Shown here piece by piece: positions 8,124 through 16,095 of a stretch of DNA of 40,941 bases (its first letter is position 1; the number at the start of each line of letters is the position of its first letter). Below the pieces are notes generated by a model. The model saw only the letters and a program-made list of their open reading frames with translations. It had not been told where the DNA came from and did no database searches. This stretch comes from Acidobacteria bacterium 13_2_20CM_2_57_6 (lineage in GTDB: Bacteria > Acidobacteriota > Terriglobia > Acidiferrales > UBA7541). The position numbers and the translations under genes were made by a program. The stretch spans positions 1 through 40,941 of the forward strand of contig MNEA01000136.1 of the NCBI GenBank assembly GCA_001917435.1. Direction: 5' to 3'.

Positions 8124-8206
8124 TTGACTTTCCAGAACTTGTGTTCTACTTAATTTTGTAGATAACTATGCTTGGAAGTGCGGGAGCTTCCTCCCCGCTT
8201 TTTCTT
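8124..8206 (+). other. Orphan plus-strand promoter plus intrinsic terminator (possible small antisense RNA)
   Basis: On the strand opposite the crcB-DUF190 operon, TTGACT (8124-8129), a 17-base spacer and TACTTA (8147-8152) form a fair promoter. A stem GCGGG/CCCGC (8180-8184 with 8194-8198) followed by TTTTTCTT forms a terminator. Together they would give an RNA of about 45-50 bases. No plus-strand gene upstream needs this terminator. No homologous small RNA is recognised, so this is only a structural reading. Confidence 0.3.
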
Positions 8207-8223
8207 GTTCCGGGCACTCATTT

Positions 8224-8655
8224 CTACCTCTGCTGGTCGAAAACAGCCAAAACCGCGTCCTTTAGAATCAACGCAATATAGAGGGGCGCCCCTTTGGAGT
8301 CGGTGTTGACGCTTGTAGCCTCCGCTCGGACTGCCGTCAAGGATCGAAGCCCGCTTCGCGGCGCGCGCGCCCACTCGCCATCTTCCAGCATCTTGGCGGT
8401 TTCCCAGCCGAAGCTCGAGAAGGTGGTGTAGCCGCCAAAGAAGCCAACGGCGATGGCCACGCGCCAGTTCGGCGAAATCACCATGCGATTCAGAGTGAAC
8501 TGGCCGATCAAGCCGAGCAAAAAGCAGCCTGTCAAATTTATGAGCAACGTGCCATACGGAAAAGTGCTTCCTATGCGGATTTGCACTAGGCCTTGCAGGC
8601 CGTAGCGCGCCAGCGTGCCAACCGCCCCGAAAATCGCAATCAACGTGAGACGCAA
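8224..8655 (-). CDS. crcB: Fluoride channel CrcB/Fluc, with an atypical C-terminus
   Basis: About 143 residues. Fluc signatures are clear: AVGTLARYGL, GTLLINLTGCFLLG (conserved pore Asn) and GFFGGYTTFSSFGWE (Phe-box). Fluc dimers export fluoride through the inner membrane. I chose the TTG at 8655, with GGAG 5 bases upstream. The frame is open back to an ATG at 8793, but that segment is the fluoride riboswitch and terminator, not protein. After MLEDGEW, where family members go straight into the fourth membrane helix, this protein has about 27 polar residues (ARAPRSGLRSL...) before a short hydrophobic stretch APLYIALILKDAVLAVF containing Lys and Asp. No other frame restores a normal fourth helix. 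It may be divergent or partly impaired. Confidence 0.85.
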   Translation of the reverse strand: MRLTLIAIFGAVGTLARYGLQGLVQIRIGSTFPYGTLLINLTGCFLLGLIGQFTLNRMVISPNWRVAIAVGFFGGYTTFSSFGWETAKMLEDGEWARAPRSGLRSLTAVRAEATSVNTDSKGAPLYIALILKDAVLAVFDQQR

Positions 8656-8712
8656 TTCCTCTCCAATCTGGCAGGCCGCCCGGGAGCGCCAAAGGATGGC
8701 CGGAGCATCTGC

Positions 8713-8800
8713 AAACAAAAAGCTCCTGGCGCGCTGCTGCCAGGAGTCATCAGACCCGGTGAACAGCGCCGGGACGGTTATGGCGAACTCCATCGCCTCC
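8713..8800 (-). ncRNA. Fluoride riboswitch (crcB motif) with overlapping intrinsic terminator
   Basis: On the minus strand the aptamer reads GGCGATGGAGTTCGCC (8797-8782), then ATAACCG, a GC-rich stem CCCGG/CCGGG, and CTGATGACTCCT ending near 8742. This matches the crcB-motif layout: a GGCGA/TCGCC hairpin whose GGAGT loop pairs with the distal ACTCC as a pseudoknot. The same CTCCT begins a perfect 8-bp terminator stem, CTCCTGGC (8746-8739) with GCCAGGAG (8730-8723), followed by CTTTTTGTTT. Fluoride binding should stabilise the pseudoknot, block the terminator and turn on crcB (a transcriptional ON switch). The match is by eye to the known consensus. Confidence 0.9.
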
Positions 8801-8811
8801 AGAATGGCGCT

Positions 8812-9519
8812 TCAGTTTAGCATTTTCCCGCATTGGCGGAAGGCCAATTCAATTGCTTGATCCATGGCCGCGAGAGGAGACTCGACGGTCTGGCCGTGGC
8901 CGACGGCAAGACGCTCCGGCTTGAGACTGCGCAATTTTCGCGCGCTCTCTGCCGCGACCTGACAGTTCCACGAAAATAAAGCAGGAAAGGGAAAGAGAAG
9001 TTTGAACGTTCCGGCGGCGAGCACTCCGGTCTGGGTGGTAAAAGCATCTCCTGCGATGAGCGAGCCGTCCCTGACATCCAAAAAGGCAAAGTGGCCCGGC
9101 GTATGACCAGGCGAGAATATCGCTTGAAGGGATCCGACGCGGTCGCCGTCATTCAAAAGCAGTGTCGGTTGAGACTTCACGCCCGGAAAACCAACGAGCC
9201 GTTTGCCCGCTTCACCCGGATCGAGCGAAAAGTCCTTCCGCAGGAGTCTGGACTCGCGTTGCCCAATTGCAAATTCCACGCGTGGAGATTGAGAAACCAG
9301 CGCGTCCAAGGACCCCACGTGATCAACGTGAGCGTGCGTGAGAAGGATGCGGCGGATTGGCGCGCCAGGGGTTTGCGCCGCTTTGCGAATGCCGCCAGCT
9401 GAACCGGCAACGCCCGTGTCGACCAGTGTGGGTCCGTCGTCTTCCCTGACCAGGAAACAGTTGACCATGCCAAAGCGGGTCAGGCGGACAAGATTCTTCG
9501 TTTCTCGAACGAGTTGCAC
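8812..9519 (-). CDS. MBL-fold metallo-hydrolase
   Basis: About 235 residues with the full metallo-beta-lactamase zinc motif set: THAHVDHVG, the His of FSPGHTPGHFAF, the Asp of LIAGDAFTT and the final His of AVGHGQ. These bind two metal ions. The family hydrolyses thioesters, lactones, glyoxalase-type esters or other substrates, and the substrate here cannot be assigned. The first in-frame ATG (9567) lies inside the TonB-receptor gene. I prefer the GTG at 9519, with AGGA 5 bases upstream, just after the receptor's stop codon; this gives a compact operon with no overlap. Confidence 0.85.
   Translation of the reverse strand: MQLVRETKNLVRLTRFGMVNCFLVREDDGPTLVDTGVAGSAGGIRKAAQTPGAPIRRILLTHAHVDHVGSLDALVSQSPRVEFAIGQRESRLLRKDFSLDPGEAGKRLVGFPGVKSQPTLLLNDGDRVGSLQAIFSPGHTPGHFAFLDVRDGSLIAGDAFTTQTGVLAAGTFKLLFPFPALFSWNCQVAAESARKLRSLKPERLAVGHGQTVESPLAAMDQAIELAFRQCGKMLN
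8814..8823 (-). promoter_or_regulatory. Extended -10 promoter element ahead of the fluoride riboswitch
   Basis: On the minus strand TG-C-TAAACT (8823-8814) is an extended -10 placed just before the aptamer, so transcription would start around 8807. I see no good -35. The element overlaps the last codons of the upstream MBL-fold gene. Confidence 0.4.
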
Positions 9520-9535
9520 ACCGATCCTCGGGAAA

Positions 9536-11659
9536 TCAGTAGTGGAAACGGTAGCGCAGTTGGACAAAAAGTTCTCGCGGATTCAGGTAGTGCGTGCCGC
9601 CAAACGTAAAGCTGTTGTCGAGCAGGACACGGCGATTGGCGACGTTCAGGGCTTGAACGTTGAGAGCGAAGCGCTCGCCGAGACTTTTACCGAGCGACAG
9701 GTCAAAGGTAGTGTGCGGCTGCAAGTGCCTTGGCGGCGGATCGCTGTTGGAAAATCCGGAGGCGTAGTAAACGTCAGTTGAGAGGAAAGCCCGCCAGGGC
9801 AGGGTGTATTGGCCGCCGAGGTGCAGCGTGTTGCGCTGGTCATGATCGAGGAGACCGAAACCGTCACCAAAGGAGAAGTCCGTGAGGCCGCCATTGATAT
9901 TTCCAAAGGCGAGCGCGAGTTGGTTCGAATAGGTCAAATAAACCTGCCCGCGATTGCGAATGCGAGGAGAGCGCAGCGTAAGCTCCCATCCGTTGATGCG
10001 CGCGCTTTGGATGGTAATTGGGAAAAACAGGTCGGAGTTATTGAAATTATTGTGGTCGAAGAAATTCACGGCGCGAGTGAGGAAATTGCTGGCGTCCAGC
10101 GTCCAGCCATGGAACGGAATGGTGACGCCAAACTGGTGCTCTTCATCGCGTTCACCGTGGAGCGGAATGAAGCCCAAGTTCTGATTGCTGGCGGCTTGCA
10201 AGAGCGGACCGGAAACCGTAAGCAAAGGCGGCGCCTGGTAGAAATGCCCGTAAAAGGCGCGAAAAACCCAGTTCAGTTTGGGAATCCGCAAAGATGCACC
10301 GAAGCGCAGACTGGAGGCATTCTCAACCGTGCCCCCGGAAAAGTGCGTTTGGCGAAAGCCGGCATTAAGCGCGAGCCGCGATGTTGCTTTGAATTGCTCC
10401 TCCCCGTAGACCGCCGAGAGCGATCCATCAGGGCTATGTCTTTCGGGATCGACGTTCTCGCACTGCGCCGGGTCGTGACAGAGCAAGCCAAAAAGTTGGC
10501 CGTCTTGTTGAGAGAAGCCGTAAAGGCCAAGGCGAAGGTTGCTGCGGCTCTTGATCCAGGAAAGTGTGGCTTGCCCACCTTCGTATTTTGAGCTGCGGTT
10601 TTCCGTGGCGGAACTGGGAAAATCCTGCAAGGAGCTTTGATAATTTGCGCTGTTGTAGTGGTAGAAGGGCGAGACTGTGAGCAGGAGCGCCGGACTGAAC
10701 GTGCGGATCCAGGAAAGAGTAAAAAAGGAATCGTTTTCGCGATTGGCGTCGCGGAGGAACTGGCCTGGCGTGCCAGGATCATTGGGATCGAAGGGAACTT
10801 GATAGAAATCGCGTCGCGCTTGGGCGACGAAGCGCAACTGGTTGTGAGAATCCGCGTTGTAGATCAACGAAGTGAAGCCGCCGAAGCCGTTCGCGGCATC
10901 GTGAATCACGGCCGTGGTGGGAGTTTGCAACCCGAGATTGGTGCGGTTTCCGTTCACGCTGGCGTAATAGGCGAAGCGATTGGTGTGGCCGCCGAAGTTG
11001 AGCTGGTCGTCGGTTTGGTAAAAATCGCCGGCGCTTAGAACGAGCTCGGCTTCGTTGTTGCGCTCGAATCCGGTGCGCGGGGCGACGTTGAAAATGCCGT
11101 AAGTGCGGTCGCCGTAGTCGGCGGAGTAGCTCCCGCGCTGCGCCTCCATAGTGTCAATGTCTTTTGGGTCGACCTGGGGGCCGAGGTTGCTGGCGATGTT
11201 GGTGTTGGGGATGGCGACACCGTCAACCAGCCAGGTTACTTGGTGGCCACCACGAACGTGCAACTGGTCGTGGACTATGTAGGAACCGGGAACGTAGTCG
11301 GTGATTATCGCGAGGCTATTGGTCCTCACGGCTCCGGGAGTTTCCTGAATTTGCAGGCGGTCGACGAGAGTCGTAGGCGTGACGGTTTCAGTCTGCCCGG
11401 CGTCGGCGGCGACAAGTACCGTCTCGTTCTGTGTGGGAAGTCGTAGCTCAAAATGCAAAATAAAATGAAACTGGCCCGCGTCGTCCGTACGCGTCGTCAG
11501 AGTGAACTCCGACGCGCGCGCTTTTAAAACCACTGGAATGCCGGATACCGGCCGGTGCTGGGGATCATGGACGATGCCGCGAACCGTGCCGAAGACCGTT
11601 GCAAAACCGGCACCGGCGAACAGAAAAATTGAAAGTACGAACCACAAAATCCTGCGCAT
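9536..11659 (-). CDS. TonB-dependent outer-membrane receptor with N-terminal carboxypeptidase-regulatory-like domain
   Basis: About 707 residues. A signal peptide (MRRILWFVLSIFLFAGAGFA) is followed by a carboxypeptidase-regulatory-like beta-sandwich (GTVRGIVHDPQHRPVSGIPV, TDDAGQFHF). Next is a plug domain with LHVRGGHQVTWLVDGVAIPN and a long run of amphipathic strands ending FVQLRYRFHY, the terminal aromatic typical of outer-membrane barrels. It should import a ligand using TonB energy; the ligand is unknown. The ATG at 11659 is chosen since it opens the signal peptide and has AGGAG upstream; the frame runs 13 codons further. The preceding Cys/His-rich exported protein on the same strand hints at a metal ligand such as copper, but that is inference. 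Confidence 0.85.
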   Translation of the reverse strand: MRRILWFVLSIFLFAGAGFATVFGTVRGIVHDPQHRPVSGIPVVLKARASEFTLTTRTDDAGQFHFILHFELRLPTQNETVLVAADAGQTETVTPTTLVDRLQIQETPGAVRTNSLAIITDYVPGSYIVHDQLHVRGGHQVTWLVDGVAIPNTNIASNLGPQVDPKDIDTMEAQRGSYSADYGDRTYGIFNVAPRTGFERNNEAELVLSAGDFYQTDDQLNFGGHTNRFAYYASVNGNRTNLGLQTPTTAVIHDAANGFGGFTSLIYNADSHNQLRFVAQARRDFYQVPFDPNDPGTPGQFLRDANRENDSFFTLSWIRTFSPALLLTVSPFYHYNSANYQSSLQDFPSSATENRSSKYEGGQATLSWIKSRSNLRLGLYGFSQQDGQLFGLLCHDPAQCENVDPERHSPDGSLSAVYGEEQFKATSRLALNAGFRQTHFSGGTVENASSLRFGASLRIPKLNWVFRAFYGHFYQAPPLLTVSGPLLQAASNQNLGFIPLHGERDEEHQFGVTIPFHGWTLDASNFLTRAVNFFDHNNFNNSDLFFPITIQSARINGWELTLRSPRIRNRGQVYLTYSNQLALAFGNINGGLTDFSFGDGFGLLDHDQRNTLHLGGQYTLPWRAFLSTDVYYASGFSNSDPPPRHLQPHTTFDLSLGKSLGERFALNVQALNVANRRVLLDNSFTFGGTHYLNPRELFVQLRYRFHY

Positions 11660-11748
11660 GAGAACTCTTTCTCCTGAAAAGGATGAATCGCGCGGCATCC
11701 AAGCCGCGGCGTGAGTTGATCAGATAATTTTCCGGAGAGTACGGCGCG

Positions 11749-12165
11749 TCAGGCGGCCGCGAAAACGAAACGAGGAGGAGGGGAGAGAGGTTCGATGCAA
11801 CGTGGAAAATCCATGGGCTTTGCCAATTCGATGGGCGAAGTGATGGCTATCGACGATGCGGCAGCAATGGACGCGGGCAGAACGAAAGCAATCGAGGTGA
11901 ACTGCGAGCGGTCAGAATCGTGACAGCAGGACATGCTGCAATCCAGCATTCCGCGCATTTCATGCCCGCAATCCATGTGATTCGCGGGCGCAGCGGGAGG
12001 TTTCTGGTGATGATGCGCGGGAATCTTGCAGTGACCGGAGACGCAGCAGGAGGATTGATAGGACGACCAGGCTGCGCCGGCAAGAGGCGCGTACAGCAAA
12101 ACCACCATGAGCAAGCAGATGCTTGCAGAAAGGGAACGGTGGCGATGGTAACGCGCAATGTGCAT
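11749..12165 (-). CDS. Cys/His/Met-rich exported protein, candidate metal binder
   Basis: About 138 residues, no recognised family. The N-terminus has a positively charged stretch and hydrophobic helix (SLSASICLLMVVLLYAPLAGA) that should act as a signal peptide or anchor. The exported part is dense in metal ligands: SSCCVSGHCKIPAHHHQ, then NHMDCGHEMRGMLDCSMSCCHDSD. A hydrophobic Ala-rich segment (FVLPASIAAASSIAI) follows. Cys/His/Met clusters of this kind suit soft metals such as copper. The open frame starts at 12225, but a good promoter occupies 12225-12197, so I take the ATG at 12165, which still keeps the signal sequence. It lies 89 bases before the TonB-receptor gene, so the two probably form an operon. 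Confidence 0.6.
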   Translation of the reverse strand: MHIARYHRHRSLSASICLLMVVLLYAPLAGAAWSSYQSSCCVSGHCKIPAHHHQKPPAAPANHMDCGHEMRGMLDCSMSCCHDSDRSQFTSIAFVLPASIAAASSIAITSPIELAKPMDFPRCIEPLSPPPRFVFAAA

Positions 12166-12196
12166 GTGGCACGCAAGCCTGAATATGCCGCCAGAC

Positions 12197-12225
12197 ACTA
12201 TAGCGTGAAGCGCCATAGTTTGCAA
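12197..12225 (-). promoter_or_regulatory. Promoter of the Cys/His-rich protein / TonB-receptor operon
   Basis: On the minus strand TTGCAA (12225-12220), a 17-base spacer and TATAGT (12202-12197) make a good sigma70-type promoter. The start of transcription near 12190 supports the downstream ATG at 12165. Confidence 0.5.
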
Positions 12226-12369
12226 GCCGGTTCGTCAACCCGGCCGCTTACTTCGTACACTATACGCCAGTCCTGCGAATCTCTCACGCGCCGCACATTC
12301 TTGGCCGGCACGCACTCCGCAGAAGGGCTCTAGCTTGACTTGAATTGCGGGGCGTCGCAGACTCGAATC

Positions 12370-12837
12370 ATGGCACACAGTTACATACGATTTGATTTTG
12401 GCACGGACGAGGAGAAGGCGCAGCAAGCGCGGCACAAGCTGGACGGCTGGCGCCAGGCTTTTCGGCTCGACAAAAAGTTGCAGTACAAGCTGGACCGGCC
12501 CGACAGCGCGGGCATCGAGACTCTCTCCAAGCCCGAACCCGCCCCAAAGTCGCCGGCAGCGGAAAAATCCAAAGGAAAAGCGGCGGAAAAGGCCAAGGGG
12601 AAAGCGGCCTCCGCGAAACCGAGCGCGTCGCCCGCAGAAAAACCGGCAGCAGCCGCCAATGGAAGAGTCGGCTTGCTGGTCAGGCTGTATTTTTCTTCGC
12701 ACGAAAAACTTTCCGAACAGCGGTGGCTGGACCGCATCCCCTCCGAGGAGCCGTTCAAGGGCGCTTCTCCGAAAGTTATCCATCACGGCGACGCGGAATT
12801 TGAGACGACGGACAAGCAATTTGAAACTTTGGTGTGA
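12370..12837 (+). CDS. Hypothetical protein with Lys/Ala/Pro-rich linker
   Basis: 155 residues, not assigned to a known family. It has a conserved-looking N-terminal part (MAHSYIRFDFGTDEEKAQQA, KLDGWRQAFRLDKKLQYKLDR), a low-complexity Lys/Ala/Pro/Ser linker of about 50 residues (residues 55-105), and a C-terminal part (GRVGLLVRLYFSSHEKLSEQRWLDRI). No signal peptide or membrane helix is visible, so it should be cytosolic. The linker resembles disordered, nucleic-acid-friendly tails, but function is unknown. The ATG at 12370 is preferred to one 10 codons upstream because the extension is not supported by a ribosome site. It is divergent from the Cys/His-rich gene. Confidence 0.6.
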   Translation: MAHSYIRFDFGTDEEKAQQARHKLDGWRQAFRLDKKLQYKLDRPDSAGIETLSKPEPAPKSPAAEKSKGKAAEKAKGKAASAKPSASPAEKPAAAANGRVGLLVRLYFSSHEKLSEQRWLDRIPSEEPFKGASPKVIHHGDAEFETTDKQFETLV

Positions 12838-12953
12838 ACGGTTCTTAAGCGGCCTTGCCGGAATCGCAGGACAAGGCCAAATTGGCTGCATCCTCTGGGA
12901 GTGGCGAGTTTGGGCAGAAGGGCCGATTTGGGCCGGGCGTGATGGAAATCCGG

Positions 12954-12959
12954 TATAAT
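12954..12959 (+). promoter_or_regulatory. -10 element TATAAT upstream of the E1 dehydrogenase gene
   Basis: A perfect TATAAT lies 50 bases before the E1 start codon. No good -35 is found at 16-18 bases spacing, so it may depend on an activator or be chance. Confidence 0.4.
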
Positions 12960-13008
12960 TAAATTCCGCGAAGGCACCATCCTGAACTCCAACTCGAGGG
13001 CAGAACGA

Positions 13009-15165
13009 ATGGCGTTACAAACGCGCGTCAAACTGGCAAAGCTTGACGCCCCCAAAGTTCACGGCCTCGATCACGACACCCTGATTCGAATCTACCGCAC
13101 CATGTTCCTTTCGCGGCGGCTGGATGACCGCGAGATCCAGCTCAAGCGGCAAAACAAAATCTATTTTCAGATTTCCAGCGCAGGGCACGAAGCGGTTTGT
13201 GCGGCGATGGGACTATTTCTGCGGCCGGGAGTGGATTGGATTTATCCCTATTATCGCGACCGCGCGCTATGCCTGATGCTTGGCGTGACGCCACTGGAAA
13301 CACTTCTTGCGGCCGTGGGAGCGAAGGACGATCCCAGCTCCGGCGGGCGGCAGATGCCGTCGCATTGGGGGCAGCCCAAGCTGAACATCGTGAGCAAGTC
13401 GTCGTGCACGGGGACGCAATTCGTGCAGGCTGTGGGCGCTGCGGAAGCGACACTTTATTACGAAGGACGGCCGAAGGCGCTGGCGCAAGCAAAGAGAGCG
13501 CCGCTTGGGGAGTACGTTCGCCACGAACGCGACGAAATTGTTTATGTTTCGGGCGGAGACGGGGCGACCAGCGAAGGCGAGTTCTGGGAATCCCTGAACG
13601 TGGCGTGCGCGAAGAAACTTCCGCTGCTGTACTTGGTGGAAGACAACGGTTATGCCATCTCCGTGCCGGTTGAAGTGCAGACGGCCGGCGGCAGTATTTC
13701 GAAATTGGTGCGAGGATTTCCCGGACTGCACGTAGCGGAGTGCGATGGGACCGATCCAATCGAAAGCTATTCGGTGTGCAAGGAAGCGGTGCAGTATTGC
13801 CGCGAACGGCGCGGCCCTGCCCTGGTTCATGCGCACGTGACTCGGCCGTATTCGCATTCGCTATCCGATGACGAAAAACTGTACAAATCTGCCGAGGAGC
13901 GCGAGGAAGAGGCCCGGCGCGATCCAATTTCGAAATTTGCGCTCTTTTTAGTGCGCGAAGGCGTGCTCGACCAGAAGCAGATCGAAAATTTGGAAGCGGA
14001 AATCGACAATGAAGTGCGCGATGCCGCCGACCATGCACTGGCCGCCGAGGAGCCGTCGATTGATTCGATTCGAATGAACGTGTATTCGCCGGACGTGGAT
14101 CCGACTTCCGCTGCGTTTGAGGCAGAACCTCATTTGCACGGCGCGCCGAAAACTATGGTGGAAATGGTCGCGCTGACGCTCTCCGACGAAATGGCGCGCG
14201 ACGAGCGCATCACCGTTTTTGGCGAAGACGTGGCCGACGCCAGCCGTGAAGAGAACCTGAAGCACGTAAAGGGGAAGGGCGGCGTCTTCAAGGCTACCGC
14301 GGGATTGCAGCGCAAATACGGAAACGACCGCGTGTTCAACACGCCGCTCGCGGAAGCCAGCATCGTCGGGCGGGCGCTGGGGATGGCCACGCGCGGATTG
14401 AAACCCGTGGCGGAGATTCAGTTTTTTGACTACATCTGGCCGGCGATGATGCAGATTCGCGATGAATTGTGCGTGATGCGTTGGCGTTCGAATGGAGCCT
14501 TCAAGGCGCCGGTGGTGCTTCGCGTGGCGATCGGCGGATACCTGACTGGCGGCGGCGTGTATCACAGCCAGAGTGGCGAATCGATTTTCACGCATTGCCC
14601 GGGGCTGCGGGTGGTGATGCCTTCGACCGCGCTCGATGTGGCAGGTCTCTTGCGCACAGCGATTCGCTGCGACGACCCTGTAATGTTCCTCGAGCACAAA
14701 CATCTTTATCGCCAGCCGTACAATCGCTCGGAAAATCCCGGGCCGGATTTTTCGATTCCGTTCGGTAAAGCGCGCACGGTGAAAGAAGGCAGCGACCTGA
14801 GCATCATTACTTACGGCGCGGTCGTACATCGTGCGGAAGTCGCGGCGGTGCAACTGGAGCGCGAAGGAATTTCCGTGGAGATCATCGACTTGCGCTCGCT
14901 ATCGCCGTACGACTGGGAAGCGATTGCCGCGACTGTTCGAAAGACGCACCGGGTCATCGTGGCATACGAAGACATGTTGAGCTGGGGCTATGGAGCGGAA
15001 ATCGCCGCGCGGATTGCAGATGAACTCTTTGAAGAGTTGGATGCCCCGGTGAGGCGCGTTGCGGCAATGGATACGTTCTGCGCCTACCAGCCGAAGCTCG
15101 AAGACGTGATCCTGCCGCAGACGAATCATATTGCGGCGGCCGTGAAGCACCTTCTGGAGTACTGA
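13009..15165 (+). CDS. Fused alpha/beta E1 component of a 2-oxoacid dehydrogenase (branched-chain type)
   Basis: A 718-residue fusion of E1-alpha (about residues 15-330) and E1-beta (about 380-718). The thiamine diphosphate motif is GDG at 183-185 through N213 ([13 protein letters not shown] to EDNGYAIS). The beta half has [30 protein letters not shown] and [21 protein letters not shown], with the usual C-terminal transketolase domain ([15 protein letters not shown] type). E1 decarboxylates a 2-oxoacid and passes the acyl group to E2 lipoamide. Branched-chain 2-oxoacids or acetoin/pyruvate are possible; the fused form is annotated as 2-oxoisovalerate dehydrogenase in many bacteria. No E2 or E3 gene lies in the window, so partners are encoded elsewhere. 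The start has GAGGG about 9 bases upstream. Confidence 0.88.
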   Translation: MALQTRVKLAKLDAPKVHGLDHDTLIRIYRTMFLSRRLDDREIQLKRQNKIYFQISSAGHEAVCAAMGLFLRPGVDWIYPYYRDRALCLMLGVTPLETLLAAVGAKDDPSSGGRQMPSHWGQPKLNIVSKSSCTGTQFVQAVGAAEATLYYEGRPKALAQAKRAPLGEYVRHERDEIVYVSGGDGATSEGEFWESLNVACAKKLPLLYLVEDNGYAISVPVEVQTAGGSISKLVRGFPGLHVAECDGTDPIESYSVCKEAVQYCRERRGPALVHAHVTRPYSHSLSDDEKLYKSAEEREEEARRDPISKFALFLVREGVLDQKQIENLEAEIDNEVRDAADHALAAEEPSIDSIRMNVYSPDVDPTSAAFEAEPHLHGAPKTMVEMVALTLSDEMARDERITVFGEDVADASREENLKHVKGKGGVFKATAGLQRKYGNDRVFNTPLAEASIVGRALGMATRGLKPVAEIQFFDYIWPAMMQIRDELCVMRWRSNGAFKAPVVLRVAIGGYLTGGGVYHSQSGESIFTHCPGLRVVMPSTALDVAGLLRTAIRCDDPVMFLEHKHLYRQPYNRSENPGPDFSIPFGKARTVKEGSDLSIITYGAVVHRAEVAAVQLEREGISVEIIDLRSLSPYDWEAIAATVRKTHRVIVAYEDMLSWGYGAEIAARIADELFEELDAPVRRVAAMDTFCAYQPKLEDVILPQTNHIAAAVKHLLEY

Positions 15166-15270
15166 GCCGTTTGGATTTAGACTATTTCGCGAGGAAACTT
15201 TTTCGACCCCATTTGCGTAATTTAATTAGAGTAGGGAAGCAAAAAAAAATCGCTCTGTGGGGGTAACCCA

Positions 15271-15603
15271 ATGACTTGCGTAAACTGCCAGAAGGACATC
15301 GCCGTCGGTTCGCGGTTTTGCTACAACTGCGGCGCCAAGCAGCCCGAGACTCCTCCGCCGGGATTGTCTCCTGCAACGGGTGGCAAGAAGAAGCTGATGC
15401 GCTCGAGCACCGACAAAAAGATAGCGGGCGTGTGCGCCGGTCTGGCCGATTATTTTGACCTGGATCCGACCATCGTCCGCGTGGTGTGGTTGCTGGCAGT
15501 ACTTTGCGCCGGGACTGGCCTCCTCCTATATGCGATTCTTTGGATTGTCCTGCCCTTGGCGCCGGCTGGGGTGATACCTACCTCGGCGACGGTGACTTCT
15601 TAA
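15271..15603 (+). CDS. PspC-domain membrane protein with N-terminal zinc ribbon
   Basis: 110 residues. The N-terminus is a small zinc ribbon (CVNCQKD, then FCYNCGAK; two CxxC pairs). A Pro/Gly linker follows, then a PspC domain: [25 protein letters not shown] and two hydrophobic stretches ([25 protein letters not shown]). PspC proteins are inner-membrane stress sensors in the phage-shock family; in isolated form like this their role is less clear. The start has a purine-rich GTGGGGG about 8 bases upstream. An AT-rich stretch 40-60 bases before the gene could hold its promoter, but no clean -35/-10 pair stands out. Confidence 0.85.
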   Translation: MTCVNCQKDIAVGSRFCYNCGAKQPETPPPGLSPATGGKKKLMRSSTDKKIAGVCAGLADYFDLDPTIVRVVWLLAVLCAGTGLLLYAILWIVLPLAPAGVIPTSATVTS

Positions 15604-15643
15604 CTTTTCGAAGCTCTTTCGCCGCCCCTTACTTCCATAGACG

Positions 15644-15919
15644 CTAAGCGGTTGCCGCCCTGGTTTTGGCGCGTGTGTCTGACTGGTCCCTGAAGTTCCA
15701 GCGCTTGTGATTGACACTGACGGATGCTACCTCATCGGGCGAGAACGGAATTTCCTTGTACCCGCGTACCTCGATGATACAGCCCTCGCTGATGAGCACC
15801 TGCTCGAAGATCCTCGCATCCTTCAGTTGTACCGAAACAACCTGATAACCGAAGCCGGTCTCTTCCACGTTCTTCAGGTGTTCTGCACACCCGCAGGGAA
15901 TAGGCACCAACCGTTTCAT
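15644..15919 (-). CDS. Conserved-looking hypothetical protein
   Basis: 91 residues, family not recognised. The N-terminus MKRLVPIPCGCAEHLKNVEE carries a CxC pair. The middle (GYQVVSVQLKDARIFEQVLISEGCIIEVRGYKEIPFSPDEVASV) alternates hydrophobic and polar residues like a small beta-rich domain, and the tail is basic. No signal peptide or membrane helix. Two in-frame ATGs exist; GGAGG is 6 bases before the second (15919) and directly abuts the first, so 15919 is the real start. It is convergent with the PspC gene, leaving only 40 bases between them. Confidence 0.6.
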   Translation of the reverse strand: MKRLVPIPCGCAEHLKNVEETGFGYQVVSVQLKDARIFEQVLISEGCIIEVRGYKEIPFSPDEVASVSVNHKRWNFRDQSDTRAKTRAATA

Positions 15920-16095
15920 TAGCATCCTCCAGCTAAGTCAGAAGTATCACGGGGAGCGGAATAGTACGATACAGGGGAGGAACTGTCTACCATCGCGGGG
16001 ACGAAGAACAAGCGAAGTTACTTGAGGCGCCCGCGACCCTGCGCATAATTCACGCGCGAGGGGTTGCCTGGCGTACTTCGAATGCTCCAGGACCG

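Noticed and set aside
8656..8793. N-terminal extension of CrcB from an ATG at 8793
   Set aside because: The segment is the fluoride riboswitch and terminator; the extension has no CrcB-like residues, and TTG 8655 has a ribosome site.
9809..10591. 260-residue plus-strand ORF opposite the TonB receptor
   Set aside because: Shadow of the receptor gene; no motif and no ribosome site.
12235..12891. 218-residue minus-strand ORF opposite the Lys/Ala-rich hypothetical gene
   Set aside because: It consists of Arg/Phe/Gly-rich shadow repeats created by the low-complexity linker on the other strand.
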